NCBI RefSeq assembly: GCF_005239225.2
Contig: NC_133293.1
Coordinates: 5,208,001 to 5,272,000 of the forward strand
Direction of reading: 5' to 3'
DNA length: 64,000 bases
DNA from: Populus alba
Taxonomy: Eukaryota; Streptophyta; Magnoliopsida; Malpighiales; Salicaceae
Part shown: positions 53,717 through 64,000 of the stretch, in pieces
Position numbering within the stretch: the stretch's first letter is position 1
How the letters are laid out: every line of letters begins with the position of its first letter
The notes under the pieces: model-generated
What the model saw: the letters and a program-made list of their open reading frames with translations, nothing else
Databases searched by the model: none
What the model was told of the DNA's origin: nothing
Position numbers and translations under genes: made by a program

Positions 53717-53865
53717 AAAAGGTGTTTGAATAGTATGAATATTCTGAACAAAGGAAGTGCAAGCTGGGAGTAGCACTTGAGTTTATGGATTACGCTCTTT
53801 TATGGTGGGAAAACTTAATGCTTAAGAGGAGAATGGATGAAAGACGCAAATCTAACCTGATACAC
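53717..53865 (+). pseudogene. Old chromovirus (element I): gag fragment
   Basis: Plus strand reads VFE, a stop, YEYSEQRKCKLGVALEFMDY and ALLWWENLMLKRRMDER, the conserved centre of Ty3 Gag seen in family G as YSEQKKVKLVIIEFTEYALIW. It is cut on the left by L-C and on the right by a truncated family G LTR. It is presumably the same element as the RT, RNase H and integrase remnants to 57175. Confidence 0.7.
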
Positions 53866-53869
53866 AATT

Positions 53870-54524
53870 TTTACATGAGTAATAATCATTAAAGCTATCG
53901 ACATTTTGGTTACATGAGTTTAAATAGTTAAAAAAATTAATCCTAATGGAGCCCATATGTGGACTTATATAAGGTCCACTCAAAACTGACCCAAACCCTA
54001 AACTGAAAAAGCCCATAACTTAATCCAAACAAGCCTTGGATCCTAGCTGAAAACAAAGTATTAATTAAGCCCAAACAAGCCTTGGGTTGTAGCTAAAAAA
54101 AATAAAATAAAGCTCCTAATATTAAATCCATGTTCTGCCATAAGAAAAAGAGAAGAGAGTAAAATATGACAAAACTGATTCAAGGCTTATTTTATAGGCT
54201 TACATGCAACCCCTTAATCCTAGAAACAAAAGGAAAATGTAGTCACCCATGTTATTTCCAAGTTATAGTAGGATTCTTTATTTTCCTTTGCTATCTTTGC
54301 TTCATGGCCCAAATAAGATTGTATTGGACCCCTCTTGCACATGGATAAGATGTACTAGGGTCTCCTCTTAATAGTCCAATGGACCTTTCAATTCTGACTT
54401 GGTTGAAACCTTCAAAACCAATGCATTCAATGTCTCTTTCAATGTCTTTGTCTTGGACCGAGTCATTGGACCATTTAGAACATATAATGGGTCCTTGCTG
54501 GTGTTTCTAGGCTAGTCCACATCA
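53870..54524 (-). mobile_element. Family G LTR, truncated
   Basis: Minus strand start TGATGTGGACTAGCC at 54524; the match ends near 53870 in the AATAATCATCAAAGC region, so the last ~240 bases are missing. The first part includes the GAATCCTACTATAACTTGG segment found only in longer G LTRs. Confidence 0.85.
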
Positions 54525-54727
54525 ATAGGGGTTATATGAATGGATGGTAATGTTATTTGGGTTATCTAATGCCCCTAGTACATTTATGAGGCTTATGAAT
54601 CATGTTTTAAGAAAGTATATTGGGCTCTTTGTTGTAGTGTATATTGATGATGTCCCGGTGTATAGCAAGACCTTTGATGATTATGCGAAGCATCTTAGGG
54701 TTGTGTTTGAAACTTTATGAGATTCTA
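54525..54727 (+). pseudogene. Element I: reverse transcriptase fragment
   Basis: Reads [19 protein letters not shown], then [18 protein letters not shown] and [19 protein letters not shown]. The catalytic YxDD is kept as YIDD; the following Ile is Val-Pro. Closely related to but distinct from family G RT. Confidence 0.8.
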
Positions 54728-55526
54728 TGATGCGGACCAGCCCAGAACCACCAGCAAGGACCCATTATATGTTCCAAATGGACCAATGACTCGGTCCAAG
54801 ACAAAGACATTGAAAGACGCATTGAATGCATTGGTTTTGAAGGTTTCCACCCAGTCAGAATTGGAAGGTCCATTGGAGTATCAAGAGGAGACCCCAGTAC
54901 ATCTTATCCATGTGCAAGGGGGGTCCAATACAACCTTATTTGGGCCATGAAGTGAGGACAACAAAGGAAACAAAGGAATCCTACTACAACTTGGAAATAA
55001 CATGGTGGCTACGTTTTCCTTTTGTTTCTAGGATTAAGGGGATGCATGGAAGGCTATAAATAAGCCTTCAATCAGTTCTGTACTATTTTAGTTCATTCTC
55101 TTGTTAGCTACAGCCCAAGGCTTGTTTGGGCTTAATGAATACTTTTTTTTAAGCTAGGATCCAAGGTTTGTTTTGAGTGGACCTCATATAAATCCACATA
55201 AGGGGTCCATTAGGGTTAATTCTTCAGGAACTATTTAAACCCATGTAAGCCAAAATTTTGGCAGCTTTGATGATTATTATTTTGAATTTTTCAGTTTTAA
55301 TGTGTGAGAGTGATTCTTGCATTCTTCAGTTCCTGAACGAACTGAATTTGACTTATCGAAGATTAACTAGCTTTGTGGCGTCATTCTACTCATTCCAATA
55401 GTGTTGGTGCCTTGGGGCAGGTTTTCATTGTGTCACACTCCTATCAGACCTATTTTCGGGTTTTCAGGATCAGATCTCAATCTTGATTGTGGGTTGCGTG
55501 ACGACGTGATCATGAGGTTCGCATCA
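54728..55526 (+). mobile_element. Family G solo LTR in element I RT
   Basis: TGATGCGGACC to GGTTCGCATCA, 799 bp, flanked by TTCTA (54723-54727, 55527-55531). The polyprotein tail frame is open for its first ~220 bases. Confidence 0.95.
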
Positions 55527-55531
55527 TTCTA

Positions 55532-57175
55532 GCAATAGAAACACCAGCAATGTTACTGAGTGTTACTACTATAATGAAAGTGTTGTGTTTTTTGTATATA
55601 TTATCTCTAGCAGTGTTACTAACCAAAACCTGCTATTATCACTGATGTGAGGAGTTTCCATGGTTTAGCTTTTTTCTACAAGCGATTTGTGAAAGACTTC
55701 AGCTCTATTATTGCTCCTATGACAGAATGCTTAAAAAAAAGGGAACAAGTTTAGATGGAGTGAAGATGCGCAAAAAACTTTTGAGCTAATTCAAGAAATG
55801 TTGTGTATTGCTCCAGTGTTAGCACTTCCAGACTTTGCTAAAACATTCAAAATAGAGTGTGGTGCTTCTAGAGTTGGAATTGGGCTATTTTGATGCAAGA
55901 CAAGAGGCCGATTGCATTCTTTAGTGAAAAGTTAAATGGAGCACTTTGAACTACTTTATTTATAACAAGGAGTTCTATGCTCTAATTCGGGCTCTAAAGG
56001 TATGGAAGCACTACTTGTTGCCTAAAGATTTTGTTATACATACTGATCATGAATCCTTGAAGTATCTTAAGGGGCAAAGCAAGCTGAATTAAAGACATGC
56101 TAAATGGATGGAGTTTATCATTTCCTTATGTCATAAAGTACAAGAAAGGGCAAGTTAATGTGGTGTTAGCATGGATGTATGTACTTGGGTTACCATGGAT
56201 GGATGTTAGCATGGGTTACCTCACAGCGTGGGAAGGATTCAATAATGGTTGTGGTTGATTAATTCTCCAAAATGTCCCATTTCATTCCTTGCAACAAAAC
56301 TGATGATGCGTACATGTTGATGATTTGTTCTTTCAAGAGATTGTTTGTTTGCATGGAGTTCCTAAAATCATTGTCTCTTATTGTGATACAAAGTTCTTAA
56401 GCCATTTTTGGAAAACTCTTTGGAGGAAGCTTGAAACGAAATTACTTTTCAGTACGGCATGTCATCCACAAACTGATGGACAAACTGAGGTAGTAAACCA
56501 AATTGTATCTTCCTTGTTACGAGCTGTTATACATAAGAATTTGAAGAATTGGGATACTTGTGTGCCTATTGTGGAGTTTGCATATGATCGTAGGGTGCAT
56601 AGGGCTACAAAATTTTCATCATCATTTGAGGTTGTGAAAGCTTTAATCCTTGTGTTCCTATTGATCTTGTTTCTATTCCAATTAATGAGAGGATGTCTAT
56701 GGATGGAATTAGAAAGGCAGAATTGATGAAGAAACTACATGAGCAAGTTCGGTTACATATGGAGGGAAAACGACAAAGTATGCTAAACAAGCTCACAAGG
56801 GGCGGAAAATGGTTATGTTTGAACTTGGAGATCTTGTTTGGATTCATACTAGCAAGGGCAGATTTCCAAGCAAACGTAAGTCCAAGTTGATGCCAAGAGT
56901 TGATGGTCCATTTTGAATTATAGAGAAGGTGAATGACAATGCACATAAGGTAGATCTTCTTGGTGATTACAATGTATCAACTACTTTTAATGTGAAAGAC
57001 TTGACTCCATACTTGGATTATATTGACGATAATGATTTGAGGACAAATCATTCTCAACTTGGGGCTGATGATTTGCATCATGGAGATTATAATCCATCTC
57101 GTAAAGCTGAACCAAATCTACAAGAGGATTCAGAAGGCCCAATAACAAGAGCAAGAGTGAATCAACTGTAAAGGG
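55532..57175 (+). pseudogene. Element I: RT end, RNase H and integrase remnants
   Basis: After about 90 unassigned bases the frame shows [20 protein letters not shown] (RT connection), [20 protein letters not shown] (RNase H, with catalytic Asp changed to Gly in the ECDAS motif) and [15 protein letters not shown] sequence. Integrase lacks its zinc domain and first Asp region. The open part (56325-56726) has [15 protein letters not shown], where the second catalytic Asp is Tyr, and [12 protein letters not shown]. The C-terminus gives VNDNAHKVDLLGDYNVSTTF, NVKDLTPYLDY and EGPITRARVNQL, a textbook CRM-like tail. Many stops and shifts show that it is much older than the family G copy. Confidence 0.82.
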
Positions 57176-57598
57176 CCTTGAATGATAACAACAACGACTC
57201 TCGTTCGTCTATATGGACCTAATCTGGAATGATTGAAGCTACATCGGAGTTAAAAGCTAGCAGTTTGTTTGGAATTGGTTCAAAGGTGCTTATTTGCCTA
57301 CAATTAGAACTTGGACATGGGAAAAAGCCCTTAATGGTTCTTTTGATGTTGGTCTCTTGAATTTGGATTGGTAATGCAAATAAGTGAAGGAGTTGATGTT
57401 GTTTATTGTCAGAATAGTGGATGAATTTGAACTCATACATTACAATGTGGATTTTAATTTCAAAGTATGATCTTTCTAGGTTGTCCAACTATGATTGCAT
57501 TGGACTTTTGTGCAAGATGTTATAGCCGTTTTAAATTATGTTAGTTTGTGTTTCAATAAAGGGCAAAAACATGTGCAAGTTAAATTTGTCTAGCTTAC
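57176..57598. other. Unassigned, probably 3' part of element I
   Basis: Follows the integrase tail (RALNDNNNDS just past the stop). No LTR terminus recognised; likely LTR or 3' UTR of the decayed chromovirus. Confidence 0.5.
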
Positions 57599-58326
57599 TG
57601 ATACGATCTAGGCATCAAATTCGTATTTTGACATAAAATGTGCAATCATCTAGTTTTACGGCAACAATCATAATTCTCAATCCGATCGTTGGATCGATCT
57701 GAAATTGTACGTGGTGTTTCCTGACATATTGTCATACCTTAGGTTAAACTTTCAAGTCAATCGAAGTTCGGGAAGACACCACAATACTGGTAAATAGAGG
57801 CTGTACGAGTTTTGTTATTTACTTTCTTTTGACTTGTGGACTTCCTATTTGGCTATGATTATTTTCCTAAAAGCATGTGACAATTTGTTTTGGGAATCTC
57901 CTAATTCTACAAAGATGTTTAATGGGCTGCAACATAGTTTCCAAGTGTGACAACAATTCATAAATGTTTCAAAATCATTTTCTTACAAGGATTTCTCATT
58001 CATCTTAGCTACAACAAGGAAAGAAGGCTTAATAATTAATTCTACCTTCAAATCAGATTTCCTAGTCTATTTAGGACTTTTTAAGGTGACAAATCTAATT
58101 CGAGCATATTTAGGATAATAATTTTCAATTTTTATTATTTTTATTTTTTTCTTCTTAGTTTTTGGGTTATTATTACTTATTTGATTCAATTGTAAACTAG
58201 CCTTATATAAGTCCACTTAAGGGAGGTCCATTAGGGTTTATTTAAGTCAAGAGTTAGAATACATAAAGGCATAACCAAACATGAAGGTTAAACAATTTAA
58301 ATTAATAAAACTTCTTGTTTGCTGCA
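57599..58326 (+). mobile_element. Family D LTR, first part
   Basis: Starts TGATACGATCTAGGC at 57599 and matches family D to AAACTTCTTGTTTGCTGCA, where element L-J is inserted. The remaining ~280 bases should follow L-J beyond the window. Confidence 0.85.
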
Positions 58327-60776
58327 TGACACGACCAAAAGATTGATGTCTTCTTCCAAGTGTATGAGTGTTGAAGTAAAAAATAACCCGACAGGACTGG
58401 GATCGAACCATAAGGAGGTTAATTGTATAAATTATAGACAACAATAATACAGCAACAACAACAATAATAGTAGTAGTAGTAAAGAAGAAGAAGAAGAAGA
58501 AGAAGAATAAGAAGAATAAGTTGATGAGAACTTTGAGATGGAAGATTAATGTAAGGATTAAACAATTATAAAAACAAATGTCAAGGCTAGAGGATCCACT
58601 AATGATATTTCAAACAAGTATAGTATAAACTCTTATTATTGAACTGGAAACCACACACAAAGGAGGTTCCTATCGGATGATTTGTCATTAATAGCTCATT
58701 ATAAATTGTTAACATGATCATATTAATTATCTTATTTAAGTAACACCAAACTTTTTAAATATTATCAGGAATTCATGATGATAACTTATGTTAACAACAA
58801 ATCAAGTTCCTTTCATAGCACAGGTGGAGGTAATACCATACGGTTGGGCTATGAGAGTGCCAAGTATTTGTTGTACCAAGTGTTATACAATAGAAATCTA
58901 GATTCACCATTTAACAAGCAAGGTATAAGAATTAGTAAGGTAAAAAGATAAGACATGTTAATATTAAACATTAAGGTCCATGTTGAGTTTACACTATACT
59001 TATTCTTACACCATTAGTGTAACCTTTTCACCTTAACATAATAAACTTAGCTACACATAATGAAGAAGAGAAACATAAATGAACAAAATAAGAACATAAA
59101 TAAGATACAAGTTAACTAAGTAAAGGAAAGGAAATAAAAAGCATAAACAAGATATTAATGAAAGCAAAACTTAAGAATTACAAAAAAAAAAATATAAAGA
59201 GAGAGAGAAAGAGCAAGTTCTTGATCTGAACAACCAAGCCCCTAAATGCATGGAAAATGCCTCCTTTTATAGGCTAAAATTTGGAACTATTGATTTGATG
59301 ACTAATTGTTGAGTGGGTGGCCAACTCTTGACTTGGTGAAAATCCTTTTCTTCTTGTCTGAATAAAACATCATTGCTAGTATCAGAACTGGAATCACCTA
59401 TACTTATGAAAGTTATAGAAAATTGTCTTATCTTTCTAGGAAAAAAAATTGAGGTCATTTGGTGATGCAGACCAGCCCAAAAACACCAGCAAGGACCCAT
59501 TACATGTTCCAAATGGACCAATGACTCGGTCCAAGACAAAGACATTGAAAGACGCATTGAATGTATTGGTTTTGAAGGTTTCCACCAAGTTAGAATTGAA
59601 AGGTCCATTGGAGTATCAAGAAGAGATCCTAGTACATCTTATCCATGTGCAAGAGGGGTCCAATACAACCTTATTTGGGCCATGAGATGAGGACAATAAA
59701 GGAAACAAAGGAATTCTACTACAACTTGGAAACAACATGGTAGCTACCTTTTCCTTTCGTTTCTAGGATTAAGGGGCTGCATGGAAGGCTATAAATAAGC
59801 CTTTAATCAGTTCTGTACTATTTTAATTCATTCTCTTCGTCTCATGGCAGAACATGGATTTAATATTAGGGGCTTTATTTTATTTTGTTAGCTACAGCCC
59901 AAGGCTTGTTTGGGCTTAATTAATACTTTTTTTAAGCTAGGATCCAGGCTTGTTTGGATTAAGTTATGGGGCTTTTCATATTAGGGTTTTTGGGCCAGTT
60001 TTGAGTGGACCTCATATAAGTCCACATAAGGGGTCCATTCAGGTTAATTCTCTAGGAACTATTTAAACCCATGTAAGCCAAAATTTCAACAGCTTTTTTT
60101 TAATATTATTCTGATTTTTTCAGTTTTAACATGTGAGAGTGATTCTTGCATTCTTCAGTTCGTAAATGAACTGAATCTGACTTATCGAAGATTAACTGGC
60201 TTCGTATTCTACTCATTCCAATAGTGTTAGTGCCTTGGGGCAGGTTTCTATTGTGTCACACTCCTATCAGACCTATTTCGGGTTTCTGGGATCAGATCTC
60301 AATCTTGATTATGGGTTGCGTGACCACGTGATCACGAGGTTCGCATCATTTGGATTGTAGGACAGATTTAGACTTCTCAATTGTTGCTATAATTTGGACT
60401 CGTAAACAGCCTTTTTAAATCTTGGAATCCACATGAAAGTTGTAGGCCTATGTCTTACCGAATTTGTCCAAACATTTGAGGTCATTTGGACATCTAGAAC
60501 TCAAGATATGACCCAATTATCGAACAGTGTTCCAGTTTGGACTGCACCAACATCTCTTTTCTAAGTTTGGCCCTCTCTTTGTCCTTTCAATTTCAATACT
60601 TAAACTCATCAATCAATCATTTCATTTATGTGATAGGCCTGCATTTAAGATGAACATTTACCATAAATTAAAGATATGTTATTATAAAACATGCTTTAGT
60701 TAACGAGTTGTTGATACTTCAAGTGCAAAATGATGATATAAAACCTTGATAAAAATGCATTTTTAAGTACTAATCA
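58327..60776 (-). mobile_element. L-J 3' LTR, interrupted
   Basis: Minus strand TGATTAGTACTTAAAAATGC at 60776 to GGTCGTGTCA at 58327. Split at 59462 by a family G solo LTR. Uninterrupted length about 1.56 kb. Confidence 0.88.
59463..60348 (+). mobile_element. Family G solo LTR in the L-J LTR
   Basis: TGATGCAGACCAGCCC to GGTTCGCATCA, 886 bp, flanked by TTTGG (59458-59462, 60349-60353). Tail frame open. Confidence 0.95.
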
Positions 60777-61179
60777 CACACCCCAACCAGCTTATTACGA
60801 GTCCCTAGTAATCAAAGCGTTAAAATAGAAAAACAATTTGCAAATTCCATAAAGCAAGGCATTCATCATTCAACTTCCATTAATCTATCGAGATAAACAA
60901 ACTCTTATTAAATTCATATATCTACTCAATACCTCTTAAACAAGATATTAATAAACCTTTCTTTTATGTTCAAAATATCAATATATAGTTATGGGGCTAC
61001 TACTTGGAAGAAAACACAATTTTTTGTTCTAATATTAAGGATAACTTCCTTGGGTTAGTATTATTATCTTTTTTCTCTTTATATATATATATATATATAA
61101 CTTAAAACACAATGCATCTTTAACCCATGTAATGAGCTTTCGGCTAATGACTCCAAGACCAGTTGGTCTTCGGGCATTA
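60777..61179 (-). other. L-J 3' internal region, first part
   Basis: Polypurine tract (reverse of CACCCCAACCAGC next to 60777), then noncoding sequence as in L-A, with an AT microsatellite at about 61080-61099 and the start of a hairpin unit. Interrupted by a D solo LTR. Confidence 0.75.
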
Positions 61180-62175
61180 TGATACGATCTATGCAAGGTC
61201 CAATTCGGATTTTCACGTAAAATGCGCAACTATCCAGTTTTACGGAAATAGTCATAATTCTCAATCCTACCAATGGATTGGGCTGAAAGTTTACGTGAAG
61301 GCTCCTGACATGTTTGCCTACCTTGGGTTAAAATATCATGACAATCGGAGTTCGGCAAGGCATCCAAATACAGGTCAACAAAGGTTGTACGAGTTTTGTT
61401 ATTTACTTCCTTTTGACTTGTGGACTTCCTATTTGGCTAGGATTCTTTTCCTAAAAGGATATGGCAGCTTATTTTGGAAATCTCCTAATTCTACAAAGAT
61501 CTTTAATGGGCTGCAACATAGTTTTCAAGTGTGGCAATGATTCATAAATGTTTCAGAATCCTTTTCTTATAAGGATTCCATATTCATCCTAGCTACAAAA
61601 AGGAAAGAAGATTTCAGAAATAATTCGACCTTCAGATTTGATTCTCCAGCTTATATAGGACTTCTAAAGGGCAACAAAATATGATCCTATCATATTTAGG
61701 ATTTTAAATTCAGATTTATTTATTTTATTATTATTATAGGGTTTATTTATATTACTTGGGTTTAATTGTAAGTGGGCATCGTATAAGTCCACATAAGGGG
61801 TCCATTAGGGTTCATTTTAGTTTGGAGTCATTATAAATAAGGGCATGACCAGAGATGTAAGGAGACAATTCATATTAATAAAACTTCTTGTTTGCCGCAC
61901 TTTATGTGTGTTGGTGAGATAATCTCCCTTCCATGGTTCTTTAAAGAACTGAAAACGACTTATTGAAGAACAACTATCTTCGTGGCGTCATCCTTATACT
62001 TCTCGTTCGCGAATCAATATTTGTTGGGTGGGGGTCTCCGTTTCCAATAGTGCTGGTGCCTAGGTACAAGTTATCTTTGTGTCACACTCCTATCAAACCT
62101 GATTTACTTGGCTTTCCGGGAATTGGTGTCTTTGCGTGTGGGTTGCATGACCACGTGATCACGAGGTTCGCATCA
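61180..62175 (+). mobile_element. Family D solo LTR
   Basis: TGATACGATCTATGC to GGTTCGCATCA, 996 bp, flanked by CATTA (61175-61179, 62176-62180). The LTR frame (61163-61540) is open for about 125 codons. Confidence 0.95.
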
Positions 62176-62432
62176 CATTAGGTGTTGAGACACCCCTACG
62201 AGCTTAGTAACTCGAGTTGCAGATACTGATATGTAGATAGTGCAATGTTTGATTCCCTTAAGCTTTTCTCCTTAACCCATGTAGCAAGCTGATGTGGACC
62301 AACCCAGAAACACCAGCAAGGACCCATTACATGTTCCAAATGGTCCAATAACTCGGTCCAAGACAAAGACATTGAAAGAGGCATTGAATGCATTGACTTT
62401 GAAGGTTTCCACCAAGTCAGAATTGAAAGGTC

Positions 62433-63107
62433 TCATATCATGCATTTCTTCTTTGGGTGGCTATCCAACGGAAACTCTCAACGCAGGATAGACTTCATCG
62501 GTTTGGTATTCATGGTCCCAATAGGTGCTCACTCTGTCTCTGCAATAATGAAGATCACAACCACTTGTTCTTTGAATGCTCCTTTGCGAAAGCATTATGG
62601 TGGAATGTTTGTGATAGATGCGACATTCCAAGAATGACAAAAAGCTTGGATGAATGGATTCGATTGGCCACTGTCTCTTGGCATGGAAAAAGTTTCGTCA
62701 ACTTTTCTCGTAAACTGGGTTTCGCAGCTACAGTGTATTGTATCTGGCAAGAACGGAATGCAAGGATCTTTGCAGATGTGTCTAAAGCTTCGAATTTGGT
62801 TTTTGATCAAATCGAATGTATCATTCGCGATAAGCTTGTTTTGATAAGGAATGTTCAACAAACAGATGAAAACATAAGGATCCAAAGACTTTGGAGGGTC
62901 AATAACATGGACTCTTAATTTGATGTTTAGCTGGTTGTTTTTGTACCCCTAGCATATCTAGTTGGTCCAAGTTTTTGTTTTGTTGTGGCTAGCCTGTAGC
63001 CATTTGTTGGTTTTCGTTTCTGTCCTCATTGTAAATCTTGGGTATGCCCATTATATTCTTTGTATCTTTTTTCTTTTAAATACATAAGTCAGCTTTACCA
63101 AAAAAAA
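62433..63107 (+). mobile_element. 5'-truncated L1 copy
   Basis: Matches 5855-6530 of the full L1 almost exactly, ends in an A-run, and is flanked by the 14-bp duplication AGAATTGAAAGGTC (62419-62432 and 63108-63121). Six bases (TCATAT) at its 5' junction do not match the L1. Confidence 0.95.
62457..62918 (+). pseudogene. L1 ORF2 C-terminal fragment, frame intact
   Basis: Open for 153 codons: RCSLCLCNNEDHNHLFFEC zinc finger, then TVYCIWQERNARIF and the terminal NNMDS. The full-length copy has two extra bases around TVY...QERNARIF and one more near NLVF; this copy lacks them and so shows the correct frame. It is a dead fragment with no promoter. Confidence 0.85.
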
Positions 63108-63847
63108 AGAATTGAAAGGTCCATTGGAGTATCAAGAGGAGACCCTAATACATCTTATCCATGTGCAAGCGGGGTCCAATACAACCTTATTTGGGCCTTG
63201 AAGTGAGGACAACAAAGGAAACAACATGGGTGGCTACCTTTTCCTTTTGTTTCTAGGATTAAGGGGCTACATGGAAGGCTATAAATAAGCCTTGAATCAG
63301 TTCTGTAATATTTTACTTCATTCTCTTCTTCTCATGGCAGAACAAGGATTTAATATTAGGGGATTTATTTTTATTTTGATAGCTACAGGCCAAGCTTTGT
63401 TTGGGCTAAATTAATACTTTTTTTCAGCTAGGATCCAAGGCTTGTTGGATTAAGTTACGGGCTTTTCAGTTTAGGGTGTTAGGTCAATTTTAAGTGGACC
63501 TCATATAAGTCACATAAGGGGTCCATTAGGGTTAATTTTTCAAGGACTATTTAAACTCATGTAAGCTAAAATTTCAGCAGCTTTGATGAATATTATTCTG
63601 AATTTTTTCAGTTTTAACCGTGTGAGAGTGATTCTTGCATTCTTCAGTTCTTGAACGAACTAAATCTGACTGATCGAAGATTAACTAGCTTCGTGGCGTC
63701 ATTCTACTCATTCCAATAATGTTGGTGCCTTGGGATAGTTCCATTGTGTCACACTCTTATCAACCTCTTTTGGCTTTCCGGGAATGAGATCTCAATCTTG
63801 ATTGTAGGTTGCGTGACCCACGTGATCACGAGGTTCGCATCACAAGC

Positions 63848-63962
63848 ATTGGGCCAATAGCTTCCAAGTCAGTTGACTTTAGGGTTTATTAAGTGTTAAA
63901 AACACCCCCTTCGGGCTTAATTGCTTAGGTTAGGGAGGCTACGAAACCAAACTTATCTATGC

Positions 63963-64000
<38 letters not shown>
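63848..64000 (-). other. L-J internal region, continuing
   Basis: Resumes the hairpin-unit sequence (GGGCCAATAGCTTCCAAGTC; AACACCCCCTTCGGGC) and runs into an ATT microsatellite at the window end. Confidence 0.8.

Larger units (their letters stand above)
62290..63842 (+). mobile_element. Family G solo LTR, split by a truncated L1
   Basis: TGATGTGGACCAACCC to GGTTCGCATCA, flanked by CAAGC (62285-62289, 63843-63847). The L1 and its duplicated target (62433-63121) interrupt it. The uninterrupted length is about 864 bp. Confidence 0.95.
58327..64000 (-). mobile_element. Element L-J: Athila-like retrotransposon, extends past the window
   Basis: Minus strand, family L. The 3' LTR is 58327-60776 (interrupted by a G solo LTR); then comes the polypurine tract and the internal 3' region with the duplicated hairpin units (about 61105-61179, 62176-62289, 63848-63940). 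Coding parts would lie to the right of the window, so whether it carries LOG cannot be seen. Confidence 0.82.

Noticed and set aside
1..64000. tRNA or rRNA genes
   Set aside because: I saw no cloverleaf-type gene or rRNA-like block; the TGGTATCAGAGC and TGGCGCCGTTG strings are retrotransposon primer sites, not tRNA genes.

Overview
This window looks like gene-poor, repeat-dense plant nuclear DNA, probably from a eudicot. I find no convincing single-copy host gene. Almost every base that can be assigned belongs to LTR retrotransposons, nested several layers deep, or to L1-type LINEs. Plant origin is supported by Athila-type and CRM-like chromovirus Ty3/gypsy coding domains, primer sites of the initiator-tRNA-Met and tRNA-Asp type, and a plant L1 whose ORF1 carries a DUF4283-type domain and a CCHC knuckle. 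A run of exactly 500 N (42387-42886) marks a scaffold join.

For convenience I name four LTR families. Family L is Athila-like: LTR about 1.7 kb, starting TGATTAGTACTT and ending GGTCGTGTCA, with a tRNA-Asp-type primer site. Family G is a CRM-like chromovirus: LTR 0.73-0.89 kb, starting TGATGCGGACC. Families H (starting TGATACGGTTC) and D (starting TGATACGATC) appear to be non-autonomous relatives of G. G, H and D share the LTR end (CACGTGATCACG, then GGTTCGCATCA) and the tRNA-Met-type primer site.

Layout. 1-307: unassigned sequence, then a family L LTR remnant split by a full-length but frameshifted L1 (308-6530, 18-bp target duplication). 6531-13480: decayed family L element L-B. 13481-16906: family D element (minus strand) carrying a gag start fused to a coiled-coil/IQ-motif cargo. 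16907-17769: family L LTR and 3' internal remnants. 17770-34154: a nearly intact family G element (TSD ATATC) whose 5' LTR was entered by the youngest element, L-A (18176-27727, TSD TCCAC). 34155-36218: truncated LTR pieces and unassigned DNA. 36224-41142: family H element (TSD CACAT) with an IQ-motif ORF and a large inverted repeat. 41148-45713: relics, the gap, and solo LTRs. 45714-53716: minus-strand family L element L-C, with solo LTRs nested two deep in its 3' LTR. 53717-57598: an old chromovirus split by G LTRs. 57599-64000: a D LTR and minus-strand element L-J, riddled with solo LTRs and a 5'-truncated L1.

The most interesting content is in L-A. It lacks reverse transcriptase, RNase H and the integrase core. 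Downstream of its shortened pol it carries two intact extra ORFs: a 182-aa basic, cysteine-rich protein resembling plant-virus nucleic-acid-binding proteins (inference), and a 217-aa intronless LOG protein, the family of cytokinin-activating phosphoribohydrolases, with its signature motifs present and a TATA box 72 bp upstream of the ATG. L-B carries broken copies of both ORFs. L-C keeps only the tail of the first and has no LOG. Families D and H independently carry a coiled coil with myosin-like IQ motifs where pol would be. The window therefore documents two cargo-bearing retrotransposon lineages, the first with a possible growth-hormone gene.
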